Shown: piece after piece, positions 23,957 through 35,736 of the stretch
How positions within the stretch are numbered: position 1 is the stretch's first letter
Layout of the letters: the number at the start of each line of letters is the position of its first letter
Assembly (NCBI GenBank): GCA_037043015.1
Contig: CM073325.1
Coordinates: 19,943,001-20,007,000, forward strand
Source: Bryum argenteum
Lineage: Eukaryota > Streptophyta > Bryopsida > Bryales > Bryaceae
Reading direction: 5' to 3'
DNA length: 64,000 bases
Notes under the pieces: model-generated
The model's input: only the letters and a program-made list of their open reading frames with translations
The model's database searches: none
What the model was told of the DNA's origin: nothing
Position numbers and translations under genes: made by a program

Positions 23957-24253
23957 CACTATTAGAAAGGAGGGGGGTATTTAACGCCACAAACGTTGCA
24001 TTTTGAGTAAACGTTGCTAAAGTCTATGTTTTAGAACTTGTTTGAGCAATGTTTTTTAAGAAAATAAGCAACGTTCTGAACTAGATTATAAATGATGTTG
24101 ATTAGATTATAAATAATGTTGCTTAGATTATAAATAATGTTGCTTGGTGATCAGATAACGTTGCTTGGTGCTCAAGCAAGTTCCGAAACGTTGCTAGACT
24201 TGAGCAACTCTTTGAGAAAAAAACATTGCAAACCCACTCAAATTGTAGTAGTG
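23957..24253. mobile_element. CACTA-like foldback MITE, copy 3
   Basis: A 297-bp relative of the other two elements, starting CACTATTAG and ending GTAGTAGTG. It is flanked by a matching 3-bp CAA on each side (23954-23956 and 24254-24256), which fits the 3-bp target duplication of CACTA elements. The interior contains a short local triplication of the TAAATAATGTTG word. Confidence 0.8.
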
Positions 24254-27100
24254 CAAATATTTATAGTATCTAACTATCAATATTTTAAAATGCAGTAAGC
24301 TCAAGTCGATGCCAAACAAAGGCATTACACGGTCAACCCCTATAGGCCCAAGTCGTTCTTGGAACCTCCAAACTCAAAATGTCGAACTTTTAACTACTTT
24401 GCAAAGATTGAGCTAATGCTGAAATTCTAAATGCTTTTCTAAACTTCCAACCGTAAGATCTTGTACCTTAGACTATTTCTAGTTGTTGTTCCAATATTTA
24501 ACCATTGGATGTTTATCGTTTGAAGTTTGTGGGTCCAAAGTTTTAAAATTGTAAAAATTGTTTTTGAAAATTTTGGAGGCTGCCTTCGCAAAATTGGTAA
24601 ACATTTTGACTTGGGTCACTCTCAAGCTTACATAGTGATTTTATTATGAACATAATCTCAAAGATAATTTCATAAGATTTAAAACCTTGGGGAATGCCCT
24701 TTTCCGACTTGAAACCTAAAATTTCTAAGTAAAGGTTTTAAATTTGGAATTTGTTTTTTCAAAGTTAATCACATACACTTTGCAGTATAAGGAACACCTT
24801 GTAAAAATCTTATGCACAAATATTACATATAGCCCATTCCTCCTAGCTCCTTGTAAAAAGCCACTTTGGCTTTCTTGGGCCTCTCAAGGTTAACTTTGGT
24901 TATCCCCTTGGTGTATCTCTTCTACTTATAATATACAATGTTTACCCTTTTTGTTCGAGACAAACAAGTATCTTTAGTTCTCTCCTTCGTAGGTCTCTTT
25001 TACAATACAATACTTACCTTCTTGTTCAAGGTGAACAAGTTTACAAGATAATGATGAATATATTGCTCGATCATAAGTGAACCACATATTAATAAGGTAA
25101 GTGACTTTGAAGGTAAAGTAACCTACAATATTCATAATTCTATCTTTCATAAATAATTTGAAATTTTTCGTTGCTATGGTCAAGGAAAAAATCTTTTATA
25201 GATCATAAAATAATTATTTAAAGTGCATGTTGGATGCATGAATCATTAACATATTTATGTGTGTGTATTCTATTTATGAAGAACTTTTTTTGTACATCTA
25301 TTCATATATAAATCTTAGCAATAGCTACATAACGTCTTTCAAGTCCAAATCCAATATAAAACATAAATTGTTAACTTGACATCAAAATGCAAGAATATTA
25401 CATGAACCAATCCTTGGTGTAATCTATTTTAGTTACTTTGGTTGATAATATTCAAATCCAATCATTAACTTAGTCCAAGAAATTGTATTATCTTTTAAAC
25501 CTTATCTACTTATTGTAATACATCATAATATATACTATATCATAATAAATGATCCTCAATTGATAGGTAATCTTTAATTATGTATAAATATAAATATATA
25601 TGTAGATAAATATAAATATATATGTAACTAAATATAAATATATATGTAGATTAATATAATTATAAATGAATGTAAAAATAAGATTAAACATGATCCCTAT
25701 CATAATAAAAAAGAAAAACATAAAATATATTCTAGAAAATTAAACTTTTAAGTAATGTAGTAGATATTTTCTGTGAGCAGATTCATAAAATATTTTCTAT
25801 GACATCAGCTTTTGATGCCCAAGTACATTAAGAGAGGTCGTTCAAATGTACTTGAAAACCTACTATTACAAGATTAAATGATTTTGAAAAATATTACATG
25901 TTCTTTATCATTCAAGCATAAGCTCTTGGAGGCAACTTACAAATTAGTGAAATGACACTAATACTTTAAAGCAAATTGAACATACTCCAAGAGATCAAAA
26001 TGTTTGAACTTTAATGTAATATAGAGTTGATTGCACTATACTTTAATTTCACATTCATTACTATTCAATTTGCTCAAAAATAACTTGAATTTGAATTTAA
26101 CTTAAAATTACTCTAAAGTGACTACATAATAGTAGAAATATTGTCGAAAATTTTGTATGTAATGACGTGACTAAAATGACATAAAGGATAAATGTCCATA
26201 ATGACATAAAGCTCAGTCATTATATACAAAATTATAAATAAAGATAACAAAGTTATATGTCATTACAGACATTAATCCCTTATGTCATCTTGGTCACGAC
26301 ATTATAGACAACATTCTCGACTCACAACATTTATACTAGTGATATATAATTTGGACTAAGTAAGATACAACCCTAGTATTTTATTATTAAAGTCTTACAT
26401 ATATTCATATTCATTTGGTAACTATATGTATCTATTATATGCATATATGTAGATGGCTCTACATAAGCATTCAAATTTTTATCTGACCCATTGCTTTTAC
26501 AAATACATTCAAGCAACGAATCATGGTCTAAAATTAAAATATTCAAAATAATATAAGATGAAGGTGGTAGAATTAACTAATGAATATGGTAAGGAAGAAC
26601 CATATATACCAAACCGCCAACTTTAATTGAATACAATGTTCCTAGATTTTTCCACCTTTTCTTAGATCTGCTCACCCTTGCATGAAGTCATGCATATATA
26701 AGTAAAGTATGTGGTTATACGTTAAACTACACTAGGCGTTTAAAAACTTACATTTAATTATATAAGTGCTTAAAAAATCACATAATAATATATTTCAAAA
26801 TCTCAATCACTTATTCTTCAACATTTTATACTCTTATACTCATCCCAAAATCATTATGAAATTTTTCATTTCAGAAGCTCAAATCTTAATGCAGTGTAGA
26901 ACTCTTAGTTTACTCTAAGTTCCCCCAGACTTTATACAATTGTATATAAAAAAACCATGCAATTCTCGTTTAGCGAAAAGAATCAAGCTTCTTAGTATAG
27001 TTTCAATACTTTGATATTTGTGATCTTTATCTGATACCTAGGTTGTAAGTTGTAACTCGTAAGTGCTTCCACTAAATCATGTAACTCCAACCCCAATAGA
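24254..27100. other. AT-rich intergenic DNA with repeats
   Basis: No gene is supported. About 24400-24720 is the inverted copy of the dispersed repeat at 14930-15470. A 24-bp tandem unit, AAATATAAATATATATGTAG-like, lies at about 25585-25665. Confidence 0.55.
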
Positions 27101-27109
27101 TAGACTGGA

Positions 27110-27500
27110 AATGGAATCTATCCCAAAATCCATCTTAATATTGCAAATCTAGTACCAAAAGTATTTGAATTAGAAATCTTCCTAATAGAAAGTTGTTAGA
27201 TTTCATCTTAAGATCATATTCATGCATATAAATTCATCAAAAGCTATTTTTGGTTTCACATAAATGGCTTGCAATGGTAAATCATGCCTTAAGTTTGATA
27301 ACCCAAAATCAAAAGCTACCTTCACTAAAATGCATGTCATTAATTCATACGTCATTGTATGGGTCTGCAGAATTTACCACACAAACTAGACTTGATTTGG
27401 GACTCAACCCAAATGATTCTGTCAAAAAACTAAGCTTGGATTAAGAAAATATGACTTTTCAAAGTTTCTGCGCTTTGTCCAAAATGTAGAAAAACAACAT
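27110..27500 (+). repeat. Dispersed repeat family B
   Basis: This block has clear relatives at about 42890-43345 and a more decayed one at about 33000-33420. Shared words include CACTAAAATGCATG, CACAAACTAGACTTGATTTG and ATGATTCTGTCAAAAAA. No coding capacity is visible; it is probably an old transposable element. Confidence 0.55.
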
Positions 27501-28022
27501 TGGGGACGTTTACGGGGTAAAAATAATCAGTGATATTAGAGTGGACTCTTGCGGCTCGGACAGGCTCACCAACACCATTTCGTGATTTTCGTCCTTCCAC
27601 ACTTTCGTCCTTCCATATTTTCGTCCTTCCAGAATCCAAGTTTAAGTTTAATAACTCCTGATCCGAAGCATCGGCGAACTTCAATGCACAAGAGAAGCCT
27701 TCACCCACGTGCCACTCTGCTCTGCCAGAATCTCAGTCTCGTTAGAGATGTCAGAATCCATCGTCAACTTTGTCAAGATTATTGATTGCTAATCACCGCC
27801 ATCAATCAAATCTGCAGCAAACTCAACGCTCTTTGGTGAACCACTAATCGAATTAAACTGAGATATCATAAAAAAGTGGATAGAGACGGTGCTCGGGGTC
27901 TACACAACTCTGCAGCGAATTCGCTCTCACCATCCTCAATCATCTTCTGTGTCTTTGCAGCATCATCGAACTGGAGACTTGTTAGACAAGTGGTGGTGAT
28001 TCTAAACGACTACACAATTACA

Positions 28023-28473
28023 ATGGAGGGGCTCAAGCGCGTTGCTGTTGCAGCTGTGATGGTGCTGGTGCTGATGGCCGTGGTGGCGGATCATTCTGGC
28101 GTGGAGGCGGCGGGGACGTGCAACCCCAATGCGCTCTACGCGTGCATGAGTGCGGTGCAGGGAGCGCGGCCTCCAGCGCCGAGCAGACAGTGCTGCAACG
28201 TGGTGCGGAGCGTGGACAAGAATTGCATGTGCAACCAGCTGAAGTCGGCGTCGTTCCCCGCGCAGATGGTGAACAATGGGCTGCAGCTGCCGAAGAAGTG
28301 CGGCCGCACCGATCTCCGGGGCTTCAAATGCGGACGTAAGTACACCCACCTTCTTCTGTACCTTGTGCACTGCCTCCTCTTTGTGAGACTATCCTTACCC
28401 AATTCAAGTTCCGCACACTAACATGGTATCGGTATGGATCCGACGTCGTGCAGGTTACACATTTCCTTACTAA
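28023..28473 (+). CDS. Lipid-transfer-like protein, copy 8
   Basis: Two exons, 28023-28335 and 28454-28473, with a 118-bp GT-AG intron (donor GTAAGT). An in-frame ATG far upstream (27876) is unlikely to be used, because the paralogues start at MEGLK and the longer form would bury the signal peptide. The signal peptide is VAVAAVMVLVLMAVV with ADHSGVEAAG; the mature region matches copies 1-7 and ends YTFPY. The upstream DNA belongs to the copy 4 and 6 promoter class. Confidence 0.9.
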
Positions 28474-29928
28474 GCAAGCTGAAAGTCGCTCCTAGGATAC
28501 TTTGAAGTTCGATCGATGTTTCGGGCAATGGAATTCGTGACAAAGACTTGCTTGTTGTTGGAGCTCCTGGTACCACAAATCAGCTCATTGTAGCTGGTAC
28601 CCGCTTGTTATGAATTGATTTTCGACATATATAAGTAAAGCGTCTTTATAATTATCGTCAACCATGTGCATGGCGTGAGACAGCACTACATTTCAGTGGT
28701 GCATCATTGGCAGCTTTTGTCATTTACATACACAGCTAAACTTTCCGGTTTTCGTTATCCTCGTGCAAAGTGGGCTCTTTAGTTCGTAATCGCTTGCCGG
28801 TGCATCGATAATGTTGTCTCTCATCCACAGATTCTAATCGGCATATGAGAATGTGCATCCCACCAGGGCCAGCTCGAATATCCCCGAACCGAGTGTTAAC
28901 CTGCATAAAGAGAAACAATGTGCCTGTCGGATTACAGGAAGGGAACCTTGTACTAACCTCAGTTCGTTACATCAATTGATTATGAAGATAATACATAGCT
29001 GGTTACAAAAAAAATTGCAGGAAGGACTGGTTCGTGCACAGTTCCATTACGCAGAGGCAATGGCGGTTTGAAGAAGGAAAATGGGTACTTTTGTGATGAA
29101 TTTTATGACCATGTTTTGCATGTTGAGGTGGTTACTCAACAATTTCCGATCAGCGCTGCAAAATTCTCGAAGATTTGACATTGAACGTCGAAATGACAGT
29201 AATTTCGACAGTTCAGATTTTCCTTGTGCGTTACACGTACTGTAAGCTAGAGTGTGCACGATGTGAAAGAAGAGCATTCATCTCTGAACACGATGGTCGG
29301 CGTTTCCCCGAACATACTGTCATTATCTCTGCAAATTGAAAGAACATGGAATGCACGAACCCCACGAACACTCTGCAACGAAGACACTTCATATATTTGA
29401 CATGGTGCTTGACTTTAAAATACTCATTTTGCGACGATGAGGTCAGAGTCTATTGACACTGCCTTCAGAAGTTATTTAGCTTATTTATCCAGGTTGTCAT
29501 CTGAAATTGAGAGGCCTGCTCTGACCTCAAGCGGCTGGTAATAACATAATTTGGCACAAAAAATGAAGGATAGACTAGGTTCTCGAAAGTGGAAAGCGTG
29601 CATGAAAGGGAAAATTATGTAGCTCATGTCAATGCTGACTGGTTGAGAATTTGAGACGAAGAAAGCAACCAATCTCGGAATTGCCCGAAGCAGAAGACGT
29701 CAACTGACAATAATACTCGTAGAATGTTTCAGTAGAAGATTTATTCAAGCAAAATGGACTCATTACAACTCTCACTGTGGATTAGCTCACTTAAGCCACC
29801 TCAAATCGACGATGAAGCGGACGACATCGTCAACAAGACAGCTATGTCACCCAGCTGCCTCTAACGCCATGTGTAGTTCTCAAAGCTGCGGCTATTGCGC
29901 TTTCCAACTTGAGGATTGCCATGAATAT
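28474..29928. other. Intergenic DNA
   Basis: The first 170 bp is the 3' flank of copy 8, recognisable from the flanks of copies 4 and 6. The rest has no supported gene. From about 29750 it is the 3' flank of copy 9 and matches the reverse complement of the flank of copy 10 near 32060-32180. Confidence 0.5.
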
Positions 29929-30360
29929 TTAGTTGGGGAATGTGTAACCTGCACCATAAAACAGCGTCTCACAATTAGCTTCCATCGATTGAAGTGGGCG
30001 GGCAAGTAGTGCAACATGTGTGACTGGAAGTGGAGGAGGAAGCGAGTGCTTACTTCCGCATCTGAAGCCGCGGAGGTCGTTGCGGCCGCACTTCTTGGGC
30101 AGTTGCAGTCCATTGTTGACCATCTGGGCGGGGAACGACTTCGACTTGAGCTGCGTGCACATGCAGTCTCTGTCGGCGCTGCGAACCACGTTGCAACACT
30201 GCTGGCTGGGTGGAGGAGGCCGCGCTCCCTGCACCGCACTCATGCACGCATACAGCGCATTCGGGTTGCAGGCCCCCGCCGCTTCGGTGTCCGCCACCAT
30301 GGCCATCACCACCACCAGCGCCACCACTGCTACCACAGCACCGCGCTTGAACCCCTCCAT
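29929..30360 (-). CDS. Lipid-transfer-like protein, copy 9 (subfamily 2)
   Basis: Two exons, 30360-30054 and 29948-29929, with a 105-bp GT-AG intron. The product is 108 residues. It belongs to a separate subfamily with copy 10: the signal peptide ends ADTEAAG, the proline motif is PPPPSQQ, and mature changes include RSADRDCMC, TQLKSKS and GRNDLRGFRCGS. All eight cysteines are kept and the end is YTFPN. The intron is a multiple of three without stops, so a retained-intron form of about 143 residues is possible. The region just upstream has a TATA box and a tandem repeat. Confidence 0.9.
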   Translation of the reverse strand: MEGFKRGAVVAVVALVVVMAMVADTEAAGACNPNALYACMSAVQGARPPPPSQQCCNVVRSADRDCMCTQLKSKSFPAQMVNNGLQLPKKCGRNDLRGFRCGSKHSLPPPLPVTHVALLARPLQSMEANCETLFYGAGYTFPN

Positions 30361-30432
30361 TGCTAACACCACCACTGCTCGACTGAAAACCCAAGCAGTA
30401 GATTACAAAGACAACGAGCGTGAGAGTTGTCA

Positions 30433-30599
30433 CTCACAGTGAAAGCGGATGTGAGTGAAAGCAGATGTGAGTGAAAGCGGATGTGAGTGAAAGAGGATGT
30501 GAGTGAAAGCAGATGTGAGTGAAAGCGGATGTGAGTGAAAGAGGATGTGAGTGAAAGCGGAAGTGACCTGTAGCACTCCCTCAGCAATCTTTTATAGTG
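30433..30599 (-). promoter_or_regulatory. Promoter and tandem-repeat leader of copy 9
   Basis: On the minus strand the TATA box CTATAAAAG lies at about 30599-30591. Between it and the ATG, at 30436-30556, are about eight tandem copies of a 16-bp unit (plus-strand GTGAGTGAAAGCGGAT with variants). If the TATA box is used, the repeats lie in the 5' untranslated region. Confidence 0.65.
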
Positions 30600-31609
30600 C
30601 GATCCTGACCATTCTGGCACATCTGACAAATCGGTGCCACCAATGCATGGTTGTCATATGATTTACGTTTCTTCATGCTCGATTGCACAAGTGATGTTCA
30701 GATCGGATTGTGACAACCATGATCAAATTTCGTTGATAGAGGTTTAGGCACTGACGATTTGCGATCGAAGCTTGACTTCCTTGCCCACCTGCATCGAATT
30801 CGTACGGACGAGCGGTTGTCTCGTGCATGCAGCTTCACAGCTGCTTCGGAATCACTCTGACGACTCCACTGATTTAGCGAGGTTGGTAACAGATCCTTGT
30901 GTGCAAGCTTGCTGCTCTTAATGGTGTCAAAATTGTCAACCGTGTACTACAGCAAGCATGTGACGCAGTGCCAGTCACAGGACGGATGTAAACATCTCAT
31001 CCCATTTTTTTTAACGAGCCGCTTCGCCGATCCTAGATCACAGGAATGATCACCCTTGTATCTCAATTCTGGGAATAGTAAAATTGCAAACTTGATGAAT
31101 TGGTTCGATAAATCAATGGCCATTGAACTAGTTTGACATTAGATGGCTATGTCCACGAAGTAACGACATGACATCGACTGATATCTTAACGCCGCTTGAA
31201 ATACATGTTAACGAGAGGCTAGATGTTGTTGTGGCAAGCTCAACAATCTCGGTCCAATCACTGACATGGTCAGGTTCGGAGTTACTGGGAGCCTGGAAAC
31301 ATAAGAACCTAAATTTCATGCTCGGTGGCACTAGCTCCTCCTGAACTCACATGAGATTCGGGCCTTGATTTTGATTGACTGTCAGTTCAAACTAGCCAAG
31401 TGGCGATGACAAACACTAACTAAATACTTACAAGTGCTGGTTCAGTAATTTGTCAGGGTTACAATCAAATTAGTGTCAGACACGGCACTTAGATTGACTA
31501 TAGAAACCGCAGCGAATTCTGCTCAAATCATTCCTCATACTCACCGGCTTTGCAACTCATAGCTTCCACTTCCAATTGGGGTTTTAGTCGAGCAGTGAAA
31601 ACGACAGCA
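30600..31609. other. Intergenic DNA between divergent copies 9 and 10
   Basis: No gene is seen. This is the shared upstream region of two divergently transcribed paralogues. A possible TATA-like GACTATAGAAA lies about 110 bp upstream of the copy 10 ATG. Confidence 0.45.
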
Positions 31610-32035
31610 ATGGCGAAGTTCGGTGCTGTTGTAGCGGTGGTGGTGCTGGTGGCGGTGATGGCCATGGTGGCGGACACCGAAGCGGCGGGGGCCTGCAACC
31701 CCAACGCGCTGTATGCGTGCATGAGTGCGGTGCAGGGAGCGCGGCCTCCTCCACCCAGCCAGCAGTGCTGCAACGTGGTTCGGAGCGCCGACAGAGACTG
31801 CGTGTGCACGCAGCTCAAGTCGAAGTAATTCCCCGCCCAGATGGTCAACAACGGACTGCAGTTGCCCAAGAAGTGCGGCCGCAACGACCTCCGCGGCTTC
31901 CGATGCGGAAGTAAGCACTTGCTTCCACCTCCACGTACCCTCACTTACACACATACCCGTCCTTGCCTGCCCACATTGACAGAAGCTAATTGGGAAACGC
32001 CCTTTCATGGTGCAGGTTATACATTCCCCAACTAA
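31610..32035 (+). pseudogene. Lipid-transfer-like protein, copy 10, with nonsense codon
   Basis: Sister of copy 9 with MAKFG at the N-terminus, signal peptide ending ADTEAAG and the PPPPSQQ motif. Exon 1 is 31610-31910 and exon 2 32016-32035; both splice sites are intact. At 31826-31828 the serine codon TCG of copy 9 (LKSKS) reads TAA, truncating the protein after the CxC pair and removing the last two cysteines of the motif. Everything downstream stays open, so the mutation is recent, or the truncated form is tolerated. Truncated, it would be 72 residues and unlikely to fold as a lipid-transfer protein. Confidence 0.85.
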
Positions 32036-32415
32036 GCAGTCAAGGCTACCCTCAAGTTGTAATGTGCATGAGCAGCAGCATTGAGGACTGTGGGCAGCAC
32101 CGGCAGCTGGGTGACTAACAAGTACTGTTAACAATATTGTCGTCCCTTCATCGTCGATTTGAGGTGGCTGAAGAGAGCTAATCATAATGTTGTAATGAGT
32201 CCATTTTGCATCAGTAAAACCTCAAGTTCCTCTTGATCATTTCTGCCTCGCCCACGAGTTTGATCATCGGTGTCTTCTGCTCGATCTTCAATGCAATTTG
32301 CCTTCGTGTTGCTACAATGGATCCCTATCATTTTGCTGAAAATCACATACCACGTTCTGTGTACTAAGCTGATCTTTTACGGCTAGTTAGCGATCTATAC
32401 ACAAGCCGGAAACCC

Positions 32416-32662
32416 CAGTTCCGTCTAAATGGCACTATGCCATGTGCCATTTAGTCACACTAGATCTTACATTTGTGCTCATACAAAATGCTGTATTCTG
32501 TAATATCACATTTATTTTTGTAATATCACTGCTTTATATACATTGTCACTCATTTTCCATAATATCACCTTGAGATTCTGTTATATCACATGGTCTTTGA
32601 ACTACAGTTCAGAAAGTTGAGGTGTGCCATTTTACCAGAATAATGCCATTTTAATGGAATTG
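32416..32662. mobile_element. Second MITE family, copy 3
   Basis: Ends CAGTTCCGTCTAAATGGCA and the complement of CAATTCCATTAAAATGGCA, with TGTAATATCAC words inside, closely matching 16056-16301. It is non-coding. Confidence 0.6.
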
Positions 32663-33431
32663 GGGATCGGATCATCTCTCCACTCAGATTCGATATTGGC
32701 GATCTGATATATTCATGCTCTCCTACTGATGCTTCGCTTGACACGATCGTTTGTGTCGGTACAAGTTCGGGAGAATGCATGTCATATTATTTTGACAGTG
32801 AGATAAATTGCACATTTTGAGATTGAAAATTTGAAATGTGTTACATGATAACTTAGAAGGAAAATTTGACATTCTGCACACTTAGGGGTTAAGGGATAAG
32901 TTTCAATTGATCGTAACATCAGCTTACAACATGATGTCAACATCTTCACTTCCACTAAGATTCATGTCATGTTTTCCTCGCATCTTGAATAGAACTAAGG
33001 TTTATTTCACAAGACTTAGTTTCAAATTGGAATCCAAGCCAATTGAACAAATTTGAAACCCAACACTGGATGAAGGATTTATAGCTCTTAGGAATCCAAC
33101 ATATATCTAGCTATTCTACAGTAGAATCACCATTGCAAAGGCAATACTAAAGTAATATGGATTAAAAAGAATTCCAACAAAAAGTACTTGAAATTCATCT
33201 TAAGATCATGATTATGTAAAAAAGCTCATGAAATATAATTTTGGAATTAATACATAGGTGGCTTGCAATAGTAGAATGTTCAAAAATCCAAAAATAGAAG
33301 TTGCCTTCACTACAATGCTTGTCATTTATTAGATGGACACATATACTTTACCAAACAACTTGACACATAGAATGACATAACCATTAAAAGTCATGTTTTA
33401 ACATGCATTTATATATTATCAATCAATAAAC
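32663..33431. other. AT-rich intergenic DNA
   Basis: About 33000-33420 is a decayed relative of dispersed repeat family B. No gene is seen. Confidence 0.5.
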
Positions 33432-35736
33432 TCAAAAATCTCTATGTCTTTGCCTCTTGCACATCCTGAAAGTTAGATGGTTATTTCTTCTTTTTTTTCT
33501 TTTTAGCATAGCATGTAGGTTTTGTTTCTTTGAGTTCTTAGTAGGCTCTTGGAGTTTTCTATTTTTATCTGAATCTTCAATCAAATTCTTTGTAATGATA
33601 TCTTCAATGAGTGTATCGGTAATACTATTACTTGTTTCCTCACGTACTCTCGTATCTCCAATATCTTCATTATCACTTCTAATCCTATGACGCTTTTGCT
33701 CACGTGGATCATTGCTACATGTTTGAATGATATCAATTATATCCTTATACTTCCTTACCTTCTTAACTAGTGGCGGTTTCTCTAAGACTTGTTTTAATTT
33801 GTTTTCAATATCGTTCATTTTCATCTCTTTTCTATCATCACTTTTGGCTTCTATCTTATGATTTACTTGTATTAATTTCTTCTTCTTCTTTGATTTATGC
33901 TTTAAAGTCTCTCTATCTTTACATTCTCGTTGTTGTATGGTACAATTCATTTCGGAAATATCATTCACATTCGATTGTTCTCCGGGTAAATATAGATAGT
34001 CACTAGAATTTGTATTTGTTATATTCGCCTTGCTTGCTTCTTCAGAGTTAATTGCTCTAGAATAGTATGTATTTTTCTCATCTCCAAAATGTTGATGAGA
34101 TGCACCTTTGAAGTGTTTTGAATTTTTATTAATGAGCAAAGAATTTTTATTTTGTGGATGTTGATCTTGTTGTAAGTATGTAAGTTGTAGAGGCTCTTCA
34201 AACATATGCACTGGAACAAAAGTGGCAATCTCATTCCTACTTGTATTTAGTGTACATGTAGTCTCCGCACAAAATGTATTGACTTCGTCAAATAAGTCTT
34301 GAAGACTTTTGTTCAGATTTACTCTTGGACCCTTCGATTTACCTTTGTATTTGGCTTTAGATTGCGTAACTTTCAAATGTTGGAAATTTGGTTGTTGCCT
34401 TAAGCCTAAAGATGCAATATGAATTCCCTTAAGACAACCCCAATCATCAACAACTAACCCTCCAGAGCAATTAGGAAAAGACAAATAATCAGCAACAATA
34501 TGTTTCCAGCCATTAAAACAAACACGTCCTGAAAATATGGTAGGCAATCTTAACTTCTTCTCAATATCTAGATGTGTATGACTTGTAGACTTTTTATTGA
34601 GATTTTTGTATTCAACGGTAATTTGACGATCAATTACTTCCGGAAATCCAAAGCAATGCACATTGTCACCAAGAGATATATCAAGAGCACTAGTAAGATA
34701 TTCGGTTGTAAATGGTAATGGTTCTACTGGTTCCGCAACAAACAAATCTAGTTCATCATCAAAGAGGTTTTCTTTTACTTGAGCTTCAAAAATTAACTTT
34801 TCACTGTAATTTGGATACTCAATAAATATTTTATCATTCTCATTTCTTGATGTTAAATCTATTGTATGCCAACATCCAATAGATTCACCATGACATCCTA
34901 TAAGTCCTACAGTTCCTCTACAATTCTCAACATTGGTTATGTTTTCTTTTTCACACTCAGGTCGACAAACAAAAATCCTTCCTACATAATTGACAATATT
35001 ATCAAACATTTCTGATAGATTGGGTTTCTTCTTTATTATTGTAGGTACTTTTGTACATTGTTTATCTGATTAACACTCTCAAAAACACATTGTTAGTTTG
35101 AAATTCTCAAGCTTATGGTAAAAATTGAGACTTATTGCTAAATGATATATAAATCAACTAAATTATCTTTAGCTTAGCCACAACTCAAACAATATTTTTT
35201 CTATGCAATATACAATCAAATCAATTTGATAACATATCAAGGTTTTAAAAGATTTTTTGGGTATTTCATGTTCCAGTTTAGTTTTCCTACACAGCTTCAA
35301 CTTAAGCTTTCTGAATACACTTAGAAAAGTTAGTACTAATCAAGAAATCATATTGAATATCAATACATTATAAACTAATTTATTATCTATATCATTCAAT
35401 TGAATTTTAAAATAGAAATATTAAAGAGTGAGTTATAAAGCATAAGAGTAAACCGGTAATTGGTGTATCAACTTTAGAAGAACCTATTATTGTATTTTTT
35501 CCCTTTATATCACCACTAAGAATTGGAGCAACCCTAAGAGATATTTTTTTTGCATTTTTCATACACCAATTATCATTCGGAGTGATAAATTCTTCATTTT
35601 GTAAAACTTCTACACAACACTCTTTAGATATTCCAGAATTTTTTAGTTTTTCTTTTATTTCTTTGAAAGTAGGATTTAATTTATTCCAGTTGATTCTAGC
35701 TTGTCCATGTGGCAATTCTACTTCTAGCTCAGTCAT
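33432..35736 (-). CDS. Trypsin-like protease with N-terminal small domain, long form
   Basis: Two exons: 35736-35454 and 35047-33432, joined across a 406-bp intron. The donor at the end of exon 1 is CCG|GTTTAC and the acceptor is AAAAG, and the join is in frame and aligns residue by residue with the paralogue at 40486-41661. The 632-residue product has a small domain at residues 1-75 whose LEVEL, FKEIKEKL and CCVEV stretches suggest a beta-grasp fold (inference). A protease-like domain follows at about 110-350 with GCWH (His155), DELD (Asp195) and NCSGG (Ser289), matching the His-Asp-Ser order of trypsin-like (PA clan) peptidases. The last 280 residues are polar and lysine-rich, with KSKKKKK and LKRKKRR, possible nuclear-targeting signals. 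The substrate is unknown. The gene is AT-rich, unlike its GC-richer paralogue. Confidence 0.75.
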
